DNA from: Nectonema munidae
Lineage: Eukaryota > Nematomorpha > Nectonematoida > Nectonematidae
Reading direction: 5' to 3'
NCBI GenBank assembly: GCA_030549495.1
Contig: JAUIRK010000185.1
Location: 1-64,000 of the forward strand
DNA: 64,000 bases
The stretch's first letter is position 1. Each line of letters opens with the position of its first letter. Below, one piece after another: positions 1 to 11,673 of the stretch. The notes beneath the pieces are model-generated. The model was not told where the DNA came from and did no database searches. It worked only from the letters and a program-made list of their open reading frames with translations. The position numbers and the translations under genes were made by a program.

Positions 1-817
1 AATATTTTTATTGGCGAAAACCTGTCATTTTATAAAATTTAATTCAGAAGAGAATAGGAACTATTTAACTAATAGGTTTATTTTCATGTCTAAAATTTAA
101 AAACACAACTTTACTTTTTTCTATTTATTTAATATTCTAACGATTTTTTTGATAACTTTAAGTATTTACTATATTTTGCAGGGATCATGTATATATGACG
201 TCCCTTAACAAGCGTGAAAAGTTGTTAATAAATTATAGACCTATTTATCTAAGTTAAACTGAGTGAAAAGTTTTAGAGATATTAAATTATCAAATGTTTA
301 AGAAAAATGAAAAAAAAGTTTTGGCTTAGAAAAAAAAACTGAAAGAATGAAAATTTCATTTAAAGTTTATATGGGAACCTCAAAAAATATGACTTCATTA
401 GTTCAGGGTGCGAAGTAGAAAATTTTCACTGAAGGGGGGGGGGGAGGGGGAGGGGAATGCTCTGCTGTGTGGAGTCAACCCTTACATAGAAACACATAAA
501 CGTTGCAGGAAACGTCCCATGAGGTCTACTTCTACAAAAAAGATCAGTGCTTGTATGCATGTCTAAAGCTACATGCTACTACATGATACCATACGTTCTA
601 TATATCAAAAAAGTGTCAGTGAGAATTCTTATGAATATGGGTCATGACAAACACTGAAACTACAAGTTAGGCTATATTATTGAATGGCCTACTTACTCGA
701 TAGAAAGAATTACAATTTACAATTTTAAAATTTATTTTAACATAAAAAAGTGGTACGAAAAATTCTTCGAAATTCACTTTGTTGAAAAAAGTAGGTGCTG
801 AAGACAAGGCACACACA
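1..817. other. AT-rich sequence without recognised gene
   Basis: I see no coding signal on either strand. The only notable feature is a G-rich run near 429-455, the kind of tract often found just inside hAT ends in this window. No matching second end was found. Confidence 0.5.
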
Positions 818-1054
818 CATTGGCGAATCTAAGGGGGCCTCTCCCCTATGAAAAATGGCTTCGAAAATTACCCGTAATAATGTATACCCTTACATGTATA
901 AAAAATAAAATTTTGCAATTTATTCATGGCAAAATAATGTTATAAATATGAAAACATAGGTAATTGTCGTATTCTCTGAAGACTTTTAGCAAAATTGCAA
1001 AAAAAAATTAATAGATTTCGGCCCCCCTATAAGAAATTTCTCGATCCGCCACTG
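818..1054. mobile_element. hAT-like MITE (237 bp) with 8-bp target duplication
   Basis: The left end CATTGGCGAATCTA and the reverse complement of the right end, CAGTGGCGGATCGA, match at 11 of 14 positions. Both ends continue into G-rich stretches. The element is flanked by CACACACA at 810-817 and 1055-1062, the 8-bp duplication expected for hAT; the duplicated word is simple sequence, so it is weaker evidence than usual. It sits at the 3' end of the hAT transposase remnant that follows on the minus strand, so it is the younger of the two. Confidence 0.6.
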
Positions 1055-1062
1055 CACACACA

Positions 1063-1560
1063 TCATCTGTCTTTCGATCCTGACTGATTGCAGATCGATG
1101 GTTTTTTAACCAAGTGTGAACGTATTTTGTAAAATCTACCCGTGAAATAGGGGGTCCATTGATATTCAGAAAAAGAACAGCATCAAATGCGCGTACACTC
1201 ATCTGATTACGTTCTGATGTACAGATGTCATTCATCGAACTAAACCCACGTTCGCATTCAGCCGTGGAAACAGGGAATATATTAATAACTTGTAAAATGT
1301 TTTCATAGTCAGTTGATAAATATCCACATTTGAAATTTCGAAAGGCACATACAGTGGACATCACATCTTGTTTGAAAAATCGAGCCACATCCATCACTTC
1401 CGTGTCTCCATAAGTTACCAATTCTTCTTACTTTTTCGATCAATTTCTGGGATCCAAGTGCACACAGTCATTCAACAACTTCGAGTCAAATCTGCAATTG
1501 AGATTGTCAATCCCAGCTTGGATAAACTGGTTGTGAAAGTTAGAAAGGGAAGATCCGGTT
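1063..1560 (-). pseudogene. hAT transposase C-terminal fragment (ZNF862/KIAA1586-like)
   Basis: The minus-strand translation carries the hAT dimerisation domain: FPVSTAECERGFSSMN followed by a stretch of the type SERNQMSVRAFDAVLFLNI and then the helix with VHTWL. In autonomous hAT transposases this C-terminal block mediates dimerisation. Upstream, towards 1560, the frame continues as recognisable sequence (HLDPRN) but meets in-frame stops, so it is a dead copy. Only the last ~160 codons of a normal 600-700-residue protein remain. The 237-bp MITE lies directly at its 3' side. The family assignment is from recall of ZNF862-like hAT proteins. Confidence 0.75.
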
Positions 1561-1564
1561 AGAG

Positions 1565-2437
1565 TTAAATTCAAAAACATCGAAGTTATTTATTGATACA
1601 ATGTAATAATCATTACAATTCTTAATCTTCTAAATTATGGTCTACAAGATAACCATTGTGTCATGTCTAAAAATAGTTATAAAATTATAACATTTGAATT
1701 AAAAAGATTTTCATTTCTGCATCATTTAGTAACCGATACCGGTATAAGCTCCTTCACCACGTCAAGGCGATGCAATTTGAAGGAGATAAGATATGCAACG
1801 AAATTTTTATAAGAGCGTATAAAAAAAATTATAGAAATAGGTTAAATTAAAATTGTGAAATCATAAAGTTTGTCCAATTTATTTTATCATCATTTTTCAC
1901 ATTTTTTAAAAAATCTAAATTTGGAGAAAAAATGATGCAAATAGCCAATACACTGGGAATTTTTTTTCAGAATAATAATTCATCATTTGAATTTCCAGAA
2001 ATAAATAGTTAATGTAGCACATAGAAGGTAAAATGTTAGGTTGATTTTAACCCTAAGCACATTTCAAAATAATATAGATCAAACTACATTACCTTTACCA
2101 ATCTATGCACAGGACGAGGAGAGGATTTTCGAAATTCATATTAATTACAATGAAAAAAACTATCGTCTGCGTTTATTAAAGAAAAATTGGGCATACATGG
2201 GTTAACTACTACAAGATAAGGAAACTGTTTATTTAATTCATTTTGAATATTCTTCCATGATAATAGAAAATATAGGAATTCAGAATATCTTTAGGATAAA
2301 CTATTTCAAAGTGTAAAAAAGTTTAATTCAAAAAAATCGAGGTTATTTATTGATACAAAGTAATAATTAATAATTACAATTCAAGAGTTATAATCTTAAT
2401 CTTTGAAATTATGGTCTACAAGATAACCATTGTCATG
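1565..2437. repeat. Dispersed direct repeat pair (~105-115 bp)
   Basis: A block at about 1565-1668 (cgaagttatttattgatac to ctacaagataaccattg) recurs in the same orientation at about 2320-2437. The two copies are roughly 650 bp apart with small indels. The second runs straight into GGCGCACATCCGG and a G tract, which resembles the end of the hAT family at 45680. The sequence between the copies is AT-rich with no gene that I recognise. Confidence 0.6.
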
Positions 2438-2659
2438 GCGCACATCCGGAGACGAGGGGGTCCAATGTGTTTTCAGGGGGGGGGGGGCGAAAATCAATAA
2501 TTTCTACAAGTAAGATTTACTTTTAAAAGCTTGAATATAAAAAATTTATGATGATCGCATTATAGGATGTAATGATCATTGGATATGACAATACATGATG
2601 ATGTAAGATGAGATGCAAAAGAGAATGAAAGATCGAATTCAGACTAATTATTAAAATAT

Positions 2660-3505
2660 TAATACTTCACATAAGATAATAACAAAACGAAAAGATAGAA
2701 ATAATTATCTTACAGAATTGAAATGTAAAAAGCTGTTCTAAAAAATTTTAATATTTCACATGTAAAGATAATAAAACGAAAAGATAGAAATAATTATCTT
2801 ACAGAATTGTAAAAGGTAAAAAGCTGTTCTAAAAAAATATTAATTTCACATAAGATAATAACAAAACGAAAATATAGAAATAATTATCTTTCAGAATTGT
2901 AAAAGGTAAAAAGCTGTTCTAAAAAAATATTAATATTTCACATAAGATAGTAACAAAAGGAAAATATAGAAATAATTATCTTACAGAATTGTAAAAGGTA
3001 AAAAGCTTTTCTAAAAAATATTAATATTTCACATGTGTGAAGATAATAACAAAAAGAAAATAATTATCTTACAGAATTGTAAAAGGTAAAAAGCTGTTCT
3101 AAAAAATATTAATATTTCACATGTGTGAAGATAATAACAAAAAGAAAATAATTATCTTACAGAATTGTAAAAGGTAAAAAGCTGTTCTAAAAAAACATTA
3201 ATATTTCAGATGTGTGAAGATAATAACACAAAGAAAATAATTATCTTACAGAATTGTAAAAGGTAAAAAGCTGTTCTAAAAAATATTAATATTTCACATG
3301 TGTGAAGATAATAACAAAAAGAAAATAATTATCTTACAGAATTGTAAAAGGTAAAAAGCTGTTCTAAAAAATATTAATATTTCACATGTGTGAAGATAAT
3401 AACAAAAAAAAATAATTATCTTACAGAATTGTAAAAGGTAAAAAGCTGTTCTAAAAAATATTAATATTTCACATGTATGAAGAAAATAATTATCTTACAG
3501 AATTG
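2660..3505. repeat. Tandem array, ~10 copies of an 80-92-bp unit
   Basis: The unit contains aataattatcttacagaatt, then aaaggtaaaaagctgttct, then a short ttaatatttcacat. Early copies include an extra gatag segment; later copies lack it and carry gtgtgaagataat instead. The period therefore falls from about 90 to about 86 bp along the array, which suggests homogenisation from one side. It is non-coding, and no transposon end was seen at either edge. Confidence 0.85.
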
Positions 3506-4229
3506 TTTAGAAAAGTTTCATATAAAAATTGGAAGTTAAAAATGTCATATGTGATATCAATATTAAAACTATAAGATAAAAATAAAATATTAGAGCATAG
3601 TTTATTTAAAAAGTTAAATAGGCTTTAAAATTCTTAATTACATCTACGAAAGTAAAAAACTTGTAAAGATTGTTTAGAGAACTTACGAGTAGTAAAAATG
3701 AAATGAAACTTCAAAATCAAAGGAATAAGATAATTACGAAAATCTCCATTTTTAAAAAACCGATAAAATGGCTGTAGATTCTGTCAGCTTATTTTACCAT
3801 AAAAATGGCTACCGAAAAAATTTCCGAATTTTGAGTGATCATAATATAAAATCTATTGGTTAGATTCTTATGTAACTTTACAAAATTATATATTTTATAA
3901 TGTTTTATTAGTATTTAAAATTTCAAGTCAATTCATTGATTATTTTAAAAATTATTAAAGTTTTTCTTGTAAGCTTTTCTGTCAGCTCATTTTGCCAGGA
4001 CCGTTTTAAATTTTCAAATATTGGAAACATTAGAGACTGAAGTGGTTTAAGATTACGAAAATAAATTAATTATCAAAAAGTTCATAAAAATACAAATAAT
4101 TTTTTTAAATACCTATATAAATGAATAAAATGAAAGAAATTGCTTAAAAAGAGTGAAATATGTTTTTAATAATCATTATAATTGAAAAATAGTGTATTTT
4201 AACATTGTTCGCGTATGTTCGCGTATTTT
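3506..4229. other. AT-rich spacer
   Basis: No gene or terminal repeat is recognised. Two short related segments (ctgtcagcttattttacca near 3780 and ctgtcagctcattttgcca near 3980) may be remnants of a degraded element. Confidence 0.4.
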
Positions 4230-5945
4230 ATCACTACCCTCTCGGAGTCATTTTTCAATCAAACCTTAAATTCTCAGCACACATCAAAAACCTACACACT
4301 AAACTCACGCCTATCATTTTGTCCTTCAAGAAAGCCATCTCCTAAAAACGGGGACTAAACCCGAAAATTTCAAAATATATTTATACATCAAATATTTTAC
4401 CCATAATTCAATACGGTATCCTCTCCTGGGGTTTCTCCCTAAAGCTGCTTAATACTAGAATTATTCTCAATAAAATTCATCTTACCTGTTTCCTCACAAT
4501 CACTAACGCGTATCACACCATACCTACCTCAAAACTTGAACTCCTTACACACACTCTACCAATTCTATACAAACTACACTTAAATCTAGTAACACCATGC
4601 TCAAAAACTTCCAAATCCATGAGCTCCATTCACGTTTTCACCACACCCTACTCAACTTCATCCCTTATACTCTCATTTTACGAAACCATATGTGCCAAGT
4701 ACATACCAAACCTAGCTCACTATTCCATATCATCTGAAATCCATCCAATCTTCCATTTCAACCCTTCAGATGAATTACCCTACACATTAACCATATGCAA
4801 TCATAAAAACATTTCTACCAAACTAATCAAAATGCAACGCACTAATCCCCACTCACCATATAATCTTTTCATCTTTACTGACGGTTCCAAATCCTCTCAC
4901 CATGCTACTGGTGCATACGCCTTTTTTATCACCAACTCATTAACCCCCTTTTTCTCCGAAGTCCTTCACACCAACAACAACACTTCATCTTATGAAACAG
5001 AAGCGTTAGCAATTTTAGCCGCTAGTAGCCATCTATTAGACAACATCGAAACATATAGTCACAACTTTAGTCACATCAATCTTTACACAGACGCTCAAAA
5101 CATCATTAACGATCTCAATCTCAATCATAAAATTCCGCTGTCATTTCATAGCATAGCCACCAAACTCACCCAACTCGCTCAACATTTCAACATCACCATC
5201 ACTTGGTCTCCCGGACATTCTACATGCACCGAAAACAACATACTAGATCAATTATCCAAAACATTAATATCGAACACAACCTTAATCATTGTACCCTCTA
5301 TCCCTCTATCCTGCATCAAATCTTCAACACACACATCCATCCTTAACAATTGGTCATCCCTCAACATTTCTCCTCCTCTAATCAAATTTGCGATTAATAA
5401 TAAAAGCATTTTTCTCGCACGCAACACAATTAGATGGTTCTTTTTTCACTGCCCAACCTATGCTTACTTTTACAAATTCAAACTACACAACAACCTACTT
5501 TGCCGTTTTGGTTGAACAGAAATAGAAACACCAATACACATCATACTCCTATGCCCCATCTTTCAAAACACACGAACCAAACTACTCAAATTCTGCCACT
5601 TATATTTCAATGGTATCCCCAACTCCATTTATGACTTTCTATATCACCCTTCAATTCTCCAAGAACTCTCAATCCTGATAAACACAATAGAACCAATTCT
5701 TAAAACACACCAAAATCTTATCCCTCCATCACCCAACTCCTAATCTCATATATTACCCCTTTAATACAACACTTCTACATTTCCTTCCTTTTATTTTGCT
5801 CCTTTAGAACATAACAACTAATTCGATTTTCCGTCACATAGAAACAACCAAGCAAAGCCATCCAAATCATAGCAATACAGCAAGCATATCAGCCAGCGCT
5901 GGAAAGTGCTTAGAGATTTCCCTCACTTACTCACTCCATTAAATT
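4230..5945 (+). mobile_element. 5'-truncated LINE (RT C-terminus, RNase H, Cys motif, 3' UTR)
   Basis: Non-LTR retrotransposon in the I/R1-like group, which carry an RNase H domain. The coding frame begins at 4232 within the reverse-transcriptase thumb (PLGVIFQSNLKFSAHI), crosses one in-frame stop near 4343, and runs into RNase H. Catalytic positions are visible: FTDGSKS (first Asp), SSYETEALAIL (Glu), LYTDAQNI (Asp) and WSPGHS...NILDQLSK (last Asp). A TGA at 5513-5515 replaces the usual Cys in CRFGx, after which the frame continues as ETPIHIILLCP and ends with TAA at 5741-5743. A 3' UTR of about 200 bases follows. The C-rich codon use on the coding strand is strikingly unlike its AT-rich surroundings. 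The 5' end is lost, as is normal for LINE copies. Confidence 0.85.
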
Positions 5946-6420
5946 ATTATAGTGTGCACGGTTTCAGTGTGCACGATTTACCTCCACCCTTAAATTTGTG
6001 CTGAAATTTTAATCTGAAATTAGTAGTTTTAAACTACTAATGACATCCTAACTTAAAAGTTATATTGTTTTCTTATATAAATGCTGCAATGAATTCTTCA
6101 ATATATGATGATCCGTCAATATGTTATTATAAACTTTATTCCACAACACATTTTCCTTATAAGAAATGTTCATGTATATACATGTTTACAATCATTTTTT
6201 GATATTAAGCAAGTTGTGTTCTTGTAATTGCAAACTAATTTTGATTAATTTCGTATACTGCATTTCTTTGATTTAGTAACAGACATTTAAATTACTAGAT
6301 AGTGTTATTTTTTATTTAATGTTTAATTTTTGCTCTATCATTAAGTAATTTATTCAATATATTCTAAGTGTGTGTGCATGGTGCTGTAAAAAAGTATTAA
6401 TATTATAAAAAAAGAAAAAG
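5946..6420. other. AT-rich spacer
   Basis: Nothing recognisable on either strand between the LINE and the small piggyBac-like fragment. Confidence 0.4.
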
Positions 6421-6567
6421 AATGTAAATGAAGCATTTTCCATTTTAAATGAAAATGAGTTTTCCTCTGCTCAAATCTTCATATGTCCACCGAAAAATTC
6501 AATAATAAGCGATGTAGATAGTGTTGATGAAAACCACGAACTTTCAATTTTGCAAAAAAAAATCTAA
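6421..6567 (+). pseudogene. piggyBac transposase N-terminal fragment
   Basis: Forty-eight codons on the + strand read NVNEAFSILNENE, then IFICPPKNSIISDVDSVDEN, then a short hydrophobic end before TAA. The acidic tail after PP and the D-x-DS-x-DE pattern are typical of the poorly structured N-terminus of piggyBac/PGBD proteins. A similar block occurs at 50968-51159 on the other strand. It lies outside the TTAA-bounded element that starts at 6702 and has the opposite orientation to its transposase, so it is a separate, older piece. Confidence 0.5.
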
Positions 6568-6989
6568 AAATCTTTTTTTATTTGTAACAATCATAAAATT
6601 AGTCTTTTATATTGACTTTTAAGTTATTCAATTATACTTAGTTTTTTATATTGATAAAAGTTATCATGTACGACTTGAATTTTTTCATGTTATCAAAGTC
6701 ATTAACCTTCGCAAGACAGAATTGGGAGTTTTACTCCAACACATTTTTGAATTGCAGATTTAGCCTACTAACATATACAAACCCTGTATTCAAATTATCA
6801 CGTATATTTCTATAACAGCCTTAATTTTTCTCAGAAAAATTTTTTTTATAAAAAAGATAAAAAATTTCATTAAAAACGCTTTATTTTAGATTAAAATTAA
6901 GAAAAAATAAAATTAGTTTAAAATAAAGCATTACAATTTTCAATGATAATAAAAAAATATGAAGATATGAAATATTATTTGTCATATTT

Positions 6990-9323
6990 TTCACACAAAT
7001 AAATTGTATGCGATTTACAGACTGATTTGTTGCATTTAGAACACTTTATTGTGGTTTTTTTCTAGTTTTGCAAGCGAAAACATAACAATATCCTCGTGTA
7101 GAAGTAGATGGTTGAATTGAATCTTGCTCAATTCCATAGAAACTTATGAGATCTCTTGTAAGACGGTGTGTAAAGGGATCATTGCACCTTGCTCGCATTG
7201 ATAGTTCACTTAACTTCAACGATAAATCTCTGATGAAGTACTTTCTCCCACTTTTGCGAGTTGAAGGAAAAAATTCTCGATAATTGTACTTTTGTATAAT
7301 CCAGCTATTGTGAGCTACAATGTCCAGATAATTACAAAATTTCAGAAAAGGCCATCTCCTTGAGGGTTTATATATGTTGTGAACTCTCTCAGCATTCTAT
7401 TACTAACATCTACACCTGATTTATATTTGTTATATTCTATCAATGTCTCAGGCTTATGTTTTTCACCTATCAAATTTATCATACTCAAGTGATGTGAGGA
7501 CAAAACATACAGCTTTAAAATTCTTAGTGGCGTGTTTTGTAATACTCAGTTAAACTGCTTTAAGTCTTTTAAAATACTGAGGTCTAATAACTAGAATCAT
7601 GAATTTGCGGTTAGCTCTTACGGTTCCATAATTATTTAATTTTGCCCATTTACAAAGATTGTGTGAAGTAAAAAAACGATCAGTAAAAATTCCAGAACCA
7701 TGAGGCAGTTCTGCTTGTGTTGCAAGTCTTTTCACAATTTCTTCCGAAGCAAAATAGCGTTTGTCTATCAACCCTGTAACATAAATTTGAGGTGCTAAAA
7801 TGTAATAGTTAGGAGCATCATTGCAATGGTAACATTTGATTCCATAATGCCCAGGTTTGGATCGATCGTAAATTTTCAAAGAAGATTTGCCGCGAAACTT
7901 TATAAGTTGCTCATCTATGGTAACATATCCATGAGGAGTGAAATACTTATGTCAGCTTTGAAAAAAATGATCATGTAGGATTCGAATTGGGGACAACTTA
8001 TCGTTGAGATTTCTTTCCCTCCTGACATCAAAGCGGATGAGAACATATCTCAATTCATCACAGCTTTGAGAAAATGCTCTCCGTTTTTTTGTGAAAATAG
8101 ATACTTTATCTCAAGGCGTTTATTTTTAGCTTGACCAATGAAAAAAAGAGTAGAAAAATACGCGAACAAATCACAAATGGAAAACTTATCATAACAGTAT
8201 TTCGAATTTTGCTAATGATTAATTTCACTTCTACAAAATAAAAAAAGTCTATTAGCAGTTTTTTATTTATGAGTCAAAAAATTACTGACTCAAATCATTT
8301 ATTTTTTTAAATTTTGAAGGTGGAAGGTCATAAAAGTTATAAGCACGATATATAATCAATACGATTTTTATCCATTTTAAAATCTTCATTAGGGAGGATC
8401 GCAGCCGAAATGGTAGTAGAAGCTACCAACTTGCGAAGTTGGGGAAAAATTAATATTTGTGCATTTTAACACGACAAGTTCTAATTTTAATTTTTAACTA
8501 TTAAATTAGATAAAGCTCAATTAAAGCAACAATTAGTCTCTTATTTGTTATTTTAAAACTTTTATGAAAAAGCCTATTTAAGTTTTTTGAATTTGTGGAT
8601 ATTATATAATTGTAAATCGATTTTAAATTGCAATTTTTTTCAAATTTTTCAACTTAAAAATAAGATAAATAATAGCCAAGGTAAAATTATATATAATACA
8701 TATATAAATGTATATGGTTGTATATATACATATACATGGTTGTACAGAGAGAGACGCACATTCAGAAGGACGACATGGTTTTGCAAAATGGGTTTCACAC
8801 CCCCAATAAAATTTTTAAAGGCGGATGTACGTCCCTAATGTTTTGGTAAAATTATGGTAAAACAAGGTATAGGAATCATGATCGGAATCGGTGAATGGCA
8901 AATATAATATATCGGCAAAACGTGGAATTGCTACATCCCTAATCTTATTCCAACATTCAGAATTAGGTTACATACAAATGAAAGAGAAAATTAAATAAAC
9001 TTGCAAAAAAACTTCATCCATTTTTGTTTTAATGCAGCGAAATATGTAACAAATAATCTCTTGAGTGAAAAATAGTTGAAAATATCCAAGGAACTCCAAC
9101 GATTTCTAATATTTTGTGAAAATGGTCTGCCATATGTTGAGGATAAAGGTTCCCATTGAAAAATGGTACCATCCGGAGCAACAAGACTATCCGAAACACT
9201 AAAAGTTTCATCCGAAGATTGAGAATCCTCATATTCATATGTTGCGGTTTCATAATCATGAGAGTATGTATAATAAGAAATGCTCAACTCGGAAGAAGAG
9301 AAACAACCGAAGACGGAAGACAT
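6990..9323 (-). pseudogene. piggyBac transposase, degenerate, split by a hAT insertion
   Basis: A start ATG at 9321-9323 opens a Ser/Asp/Glu-rich N-terminus containing VAPDGTIFQW and GRPFSQNIRN. The frame then slips and is cut by the hAT insertion at 8390-8941. Downstream, frames with KLSPIRILHDHFF, then YVTIDEQLIKFRGK (first catalytic Asp, ~7900), then SKPGHYGIKCY and GSGIFTDRFFTSHNLCKW (second catalytic Asp, ~7680) follow the DDE_Tnp_1_7 order. The C-terminus near 6995-7100 keeps a Cys-rich finger (YCYVFACK; KCSKCNKSVCKSH). Several frameshifts and stops are present, so it is inactive. The best continuous stretch is 7550-7879. Confidence 0.85.
8390..8941. mobile_element. hAT-like insertion inside the piggyBac transposase
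   Basis: The element begins TAGGGAGGATCGCAG and its far end, reverse-complemented, begins TAGGGATGTAGCAATTCC. The flanks atcttcat (8382-8389) and atcttatt (8942-8949) agree at 6 of 8 positions. Recognisable piggyBac coding sequence lies on both sides but not within it. There is no transposase inside. Confidence is moderate because only the outer six bases of the ends match well. Confidence 0.5.
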
Positions 9324-9639
9324 TATAATGAACGAGTTTTCGAATTTATGATATGAATACGCTTTTCATAGAAAAATGCTTCAAGCCAGATAATTTGTAA
9401 ACAGATATGAGGGTGGCTCGTCTGTTTACAGTAAGGAAAAATATCAATGAAAATTGTTTCAAGGTCACAAGAATAATATAAATAAATACTGATCTGATGA
9501 TCTGACCATTATTTATATACTTCTAATATAATTTTGACGACAACTTACCGATGTACGCATTTCTACAAACAAATAAATCATGCATAAAAGAAGCTTCTAG
9601 TGATATAAAGAATTTTTAGTTTTCCTGGGCTTTTCAACC

Positions 9640-9985
9640 GGCGTCCAAATAATAATTCAGGGGTCCATATGCGAAACATTATAAATTGGATGTGCTCAAA
9701 GATATTTTGATGGTAAAATGAAGAAGACCAGCTCATAACCATTTTTATTTAAAAAAAGTAAATTTTTCACTATAATTATTATAAAAATTGAATTAAAATT
9801 GGTTTGCTTTCATTACAATATGAATTCTAATTATATATTGTTTTCTTTATCAAAAACTTAAAAATTTTATTAGTGAAAAATATTAAAATAAAATATTTTT
9901 TATCTCCAATTTTTATGAGGGGTCCACTAATAAAAAAAAAGGAGAGAAAAGGGACCCATGGATAAAAAAAGGTTGAGAACCAATG
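9640..9985. mobile_element. Probable hAT remnant ending in GGTTGAGAACCAATG
   Basis: The right end, reverse-complemented, starts CATTGGTTCTCAACC, close to the widespread hAT end CAGTGGTTCTCAACC. Inside lie two 'gggtcca' blocks typical of that family. The left end near 9633 (cttttcaaccggcgtcc) is only a weak match and no target duplication was found. Confidence 0.4.
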
Positions 9986-9993
9986 GTTTAGAC

Positions 9994-10186
9994 CAGCGTT
10001 TTTCAAACTGTGGGTCCCGACCCTTCAGTGGGTCGCGTGAAAAATAAAATGGGGCGTGACAAAAAAGATGCTGAATAAATGAATCTAGTGAACAAAGTTT
10101 GTCTTTTTACACCTAAGTATTATGGGTAGCGATGCAAACTGTGGTTCTTGCTATGGGTCGCAGTAAAATAAGTTTGAAAAACGCTG
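9994..10186. mobile_element. 193-bp hAT MITE with exact 8-bp TSD
   Basis: Inverted ends CAGCGTTTTTCAAACT are perfect on both sides. The flanks are GTTTAGAC at 9986-9993 and 10187-10194. Inside are 'gtgggtcccgaccc' and 'gggtcg' blocks familiar from non-autonomous hAT families in many animals. Ends and TSD are intact, so the insertion is fairly recent. It lies within the piggyBac element and directly beside the preceding hAT remnant. Confidence 0.92.
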
Positions 10187-10457
10187 GTTTAGACAATGAA
10201 TTCTTTCCATTTTTATGGTGTTGTACTTTTTCAAATTTATTTTCATAGATGGCGTTAAAATCAAAATATATTTTAGCGTTTCTAAAGGATTAAACAGTTG
10301 TTTAGTAAGAAATAGAAAGTGAATATCTTGAAAATATAGCATAATAGTAATAAAATCGAGAATATTGTCCTTTTATATTAAATTTTCATTTTGGGAGTTT
10401 TACGGCATATATCCGTCTTTCGCGTATGCAAAAAATCATCCGTCTTGCGAAGGTTAA

Positions 10458-11640
10458 TAAAATAAGAAAACAGAATTTGTTCAAATATTAACCCTTGAGG
10501 AACTAGCTCATTGGAAATAAGGGCTTTGAGTCGGTAATATTATAAATAACGCCAAAGAATTATAAAGGAAATGCCTTGTTTAAAAAAGTATATAAAAAGA
10601 CTTTACATTTTAAAACTTCATGAAAATAATTTTTAATTTATTTGTCTAATGGTTTTTGTTATATTTTTTTATATCAACCAAAATAAACAAGTGGCTCGTT
10701 TGAAAAAAAATAGTTAAATTATAGTTTAAAAATAATAAAACAGTATTCAAAGGGTATTGCTAAAATATGGGCAGCAATAGGCAGCAATGGGTAGCAATAG
10801 GCAGCAATGGGCAGCAGTAAAAATAACAAAAAAACACACTGATACAAAGTTTTTTTAAGTTTTATCATATATTCAAGGTAGTTTATCCATAAAAAAATCA
10901 AGTTTAAATTTAATTAATAAATATTTATCTTTGTTTGACAATTTTTTTTGCTTTCTGCTCTATTTTTTATGTAATGTTCTAATTGGTTTACCGGTTAGTT
11001 TAAAAAGTTCTGCACTTTTATTCCTTAAATCACTTATCTGAATTAATAGTTTTCTAAAATTTTACGTAATTTTTTTAATTCTATTTATTTTTATTAATTC
11101 ATGTTATTTTGACGTCTGTAACTTTAATTTAAAATCTATAAAAAAAATTCTTTATCAATTTTTAAAAAATTTTGTTACTAATTATGAAATTTCTAACCTT
11201 TGATTTTTTATATCAGTGAATTTTTTTCAAAATAAAAAATATAACTTTGTAAATTTGTAAACATTTTACTTTTAATTTACAATAAATTATAAAAACAAGA
11301 ATATAACACACTGAATTTTTTGTTTTTTATTAAGTTTTCGTTTGTATATTTTTATATAAATTGTATTGTTTTTAATTATGTACCCATGTATAAACTTGGT
11401 ATTTTATGATTTAAAAAAATAGATAAATATTTATAATTCAGTATTCTCTAATCATTCTTTTAATGCAATATCTCTTGCAAGCAATTGAGTTTTTGTGTAG
11501 TCGTTCATCTGTAGATGCTTCATCACTAACAATTATTTTCTCTTTGGAGGTCTTCGTAAGAGGTTTTTTTAAATTCTTTTTTTATAAACGTTGTCAAAAA
11601 AAATTTTTTTGTATTTTTTTTTTAAAACAGTTTTATTAGA
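10458..11640. repeat. AT-rich spacer with a 10-bp minisatellite
   Basis: Mostly AT-rich unique sequence. At 10768-10817 there are five copies of a GGCAGCAATR unit. No gene is recognised. Confidence 0.5.
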
Positions 11641-11673
11641 ATTTATTTGGCTTATTTTTTTAAGGTTTCCTTG

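Larger units (their letters stand above)
6702..10457 (-). mobile_element. piggyBac element with TTAA ends
   Basis: The left end is TTAACCTTCGCAAGACAGA and the reverse complement of the right end is TTAACCTTCGCAAGACGGA, giving near-perfect 15-bp inverted ends after the TTAA target site. A subterminal GGGAGTTTTAC occurs near both ends in direct orientation. The element encodes a degenerate piggyBac transposase on the minus strand and has taken at least two later hAT insertions (8390-8941 and 9994-10186), with a probable third hAT-like remnant at about 9640-9985. Without the inserts it would be about 3 kb, close to a normal autonomous piggyBac. Confidence 0.9.
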
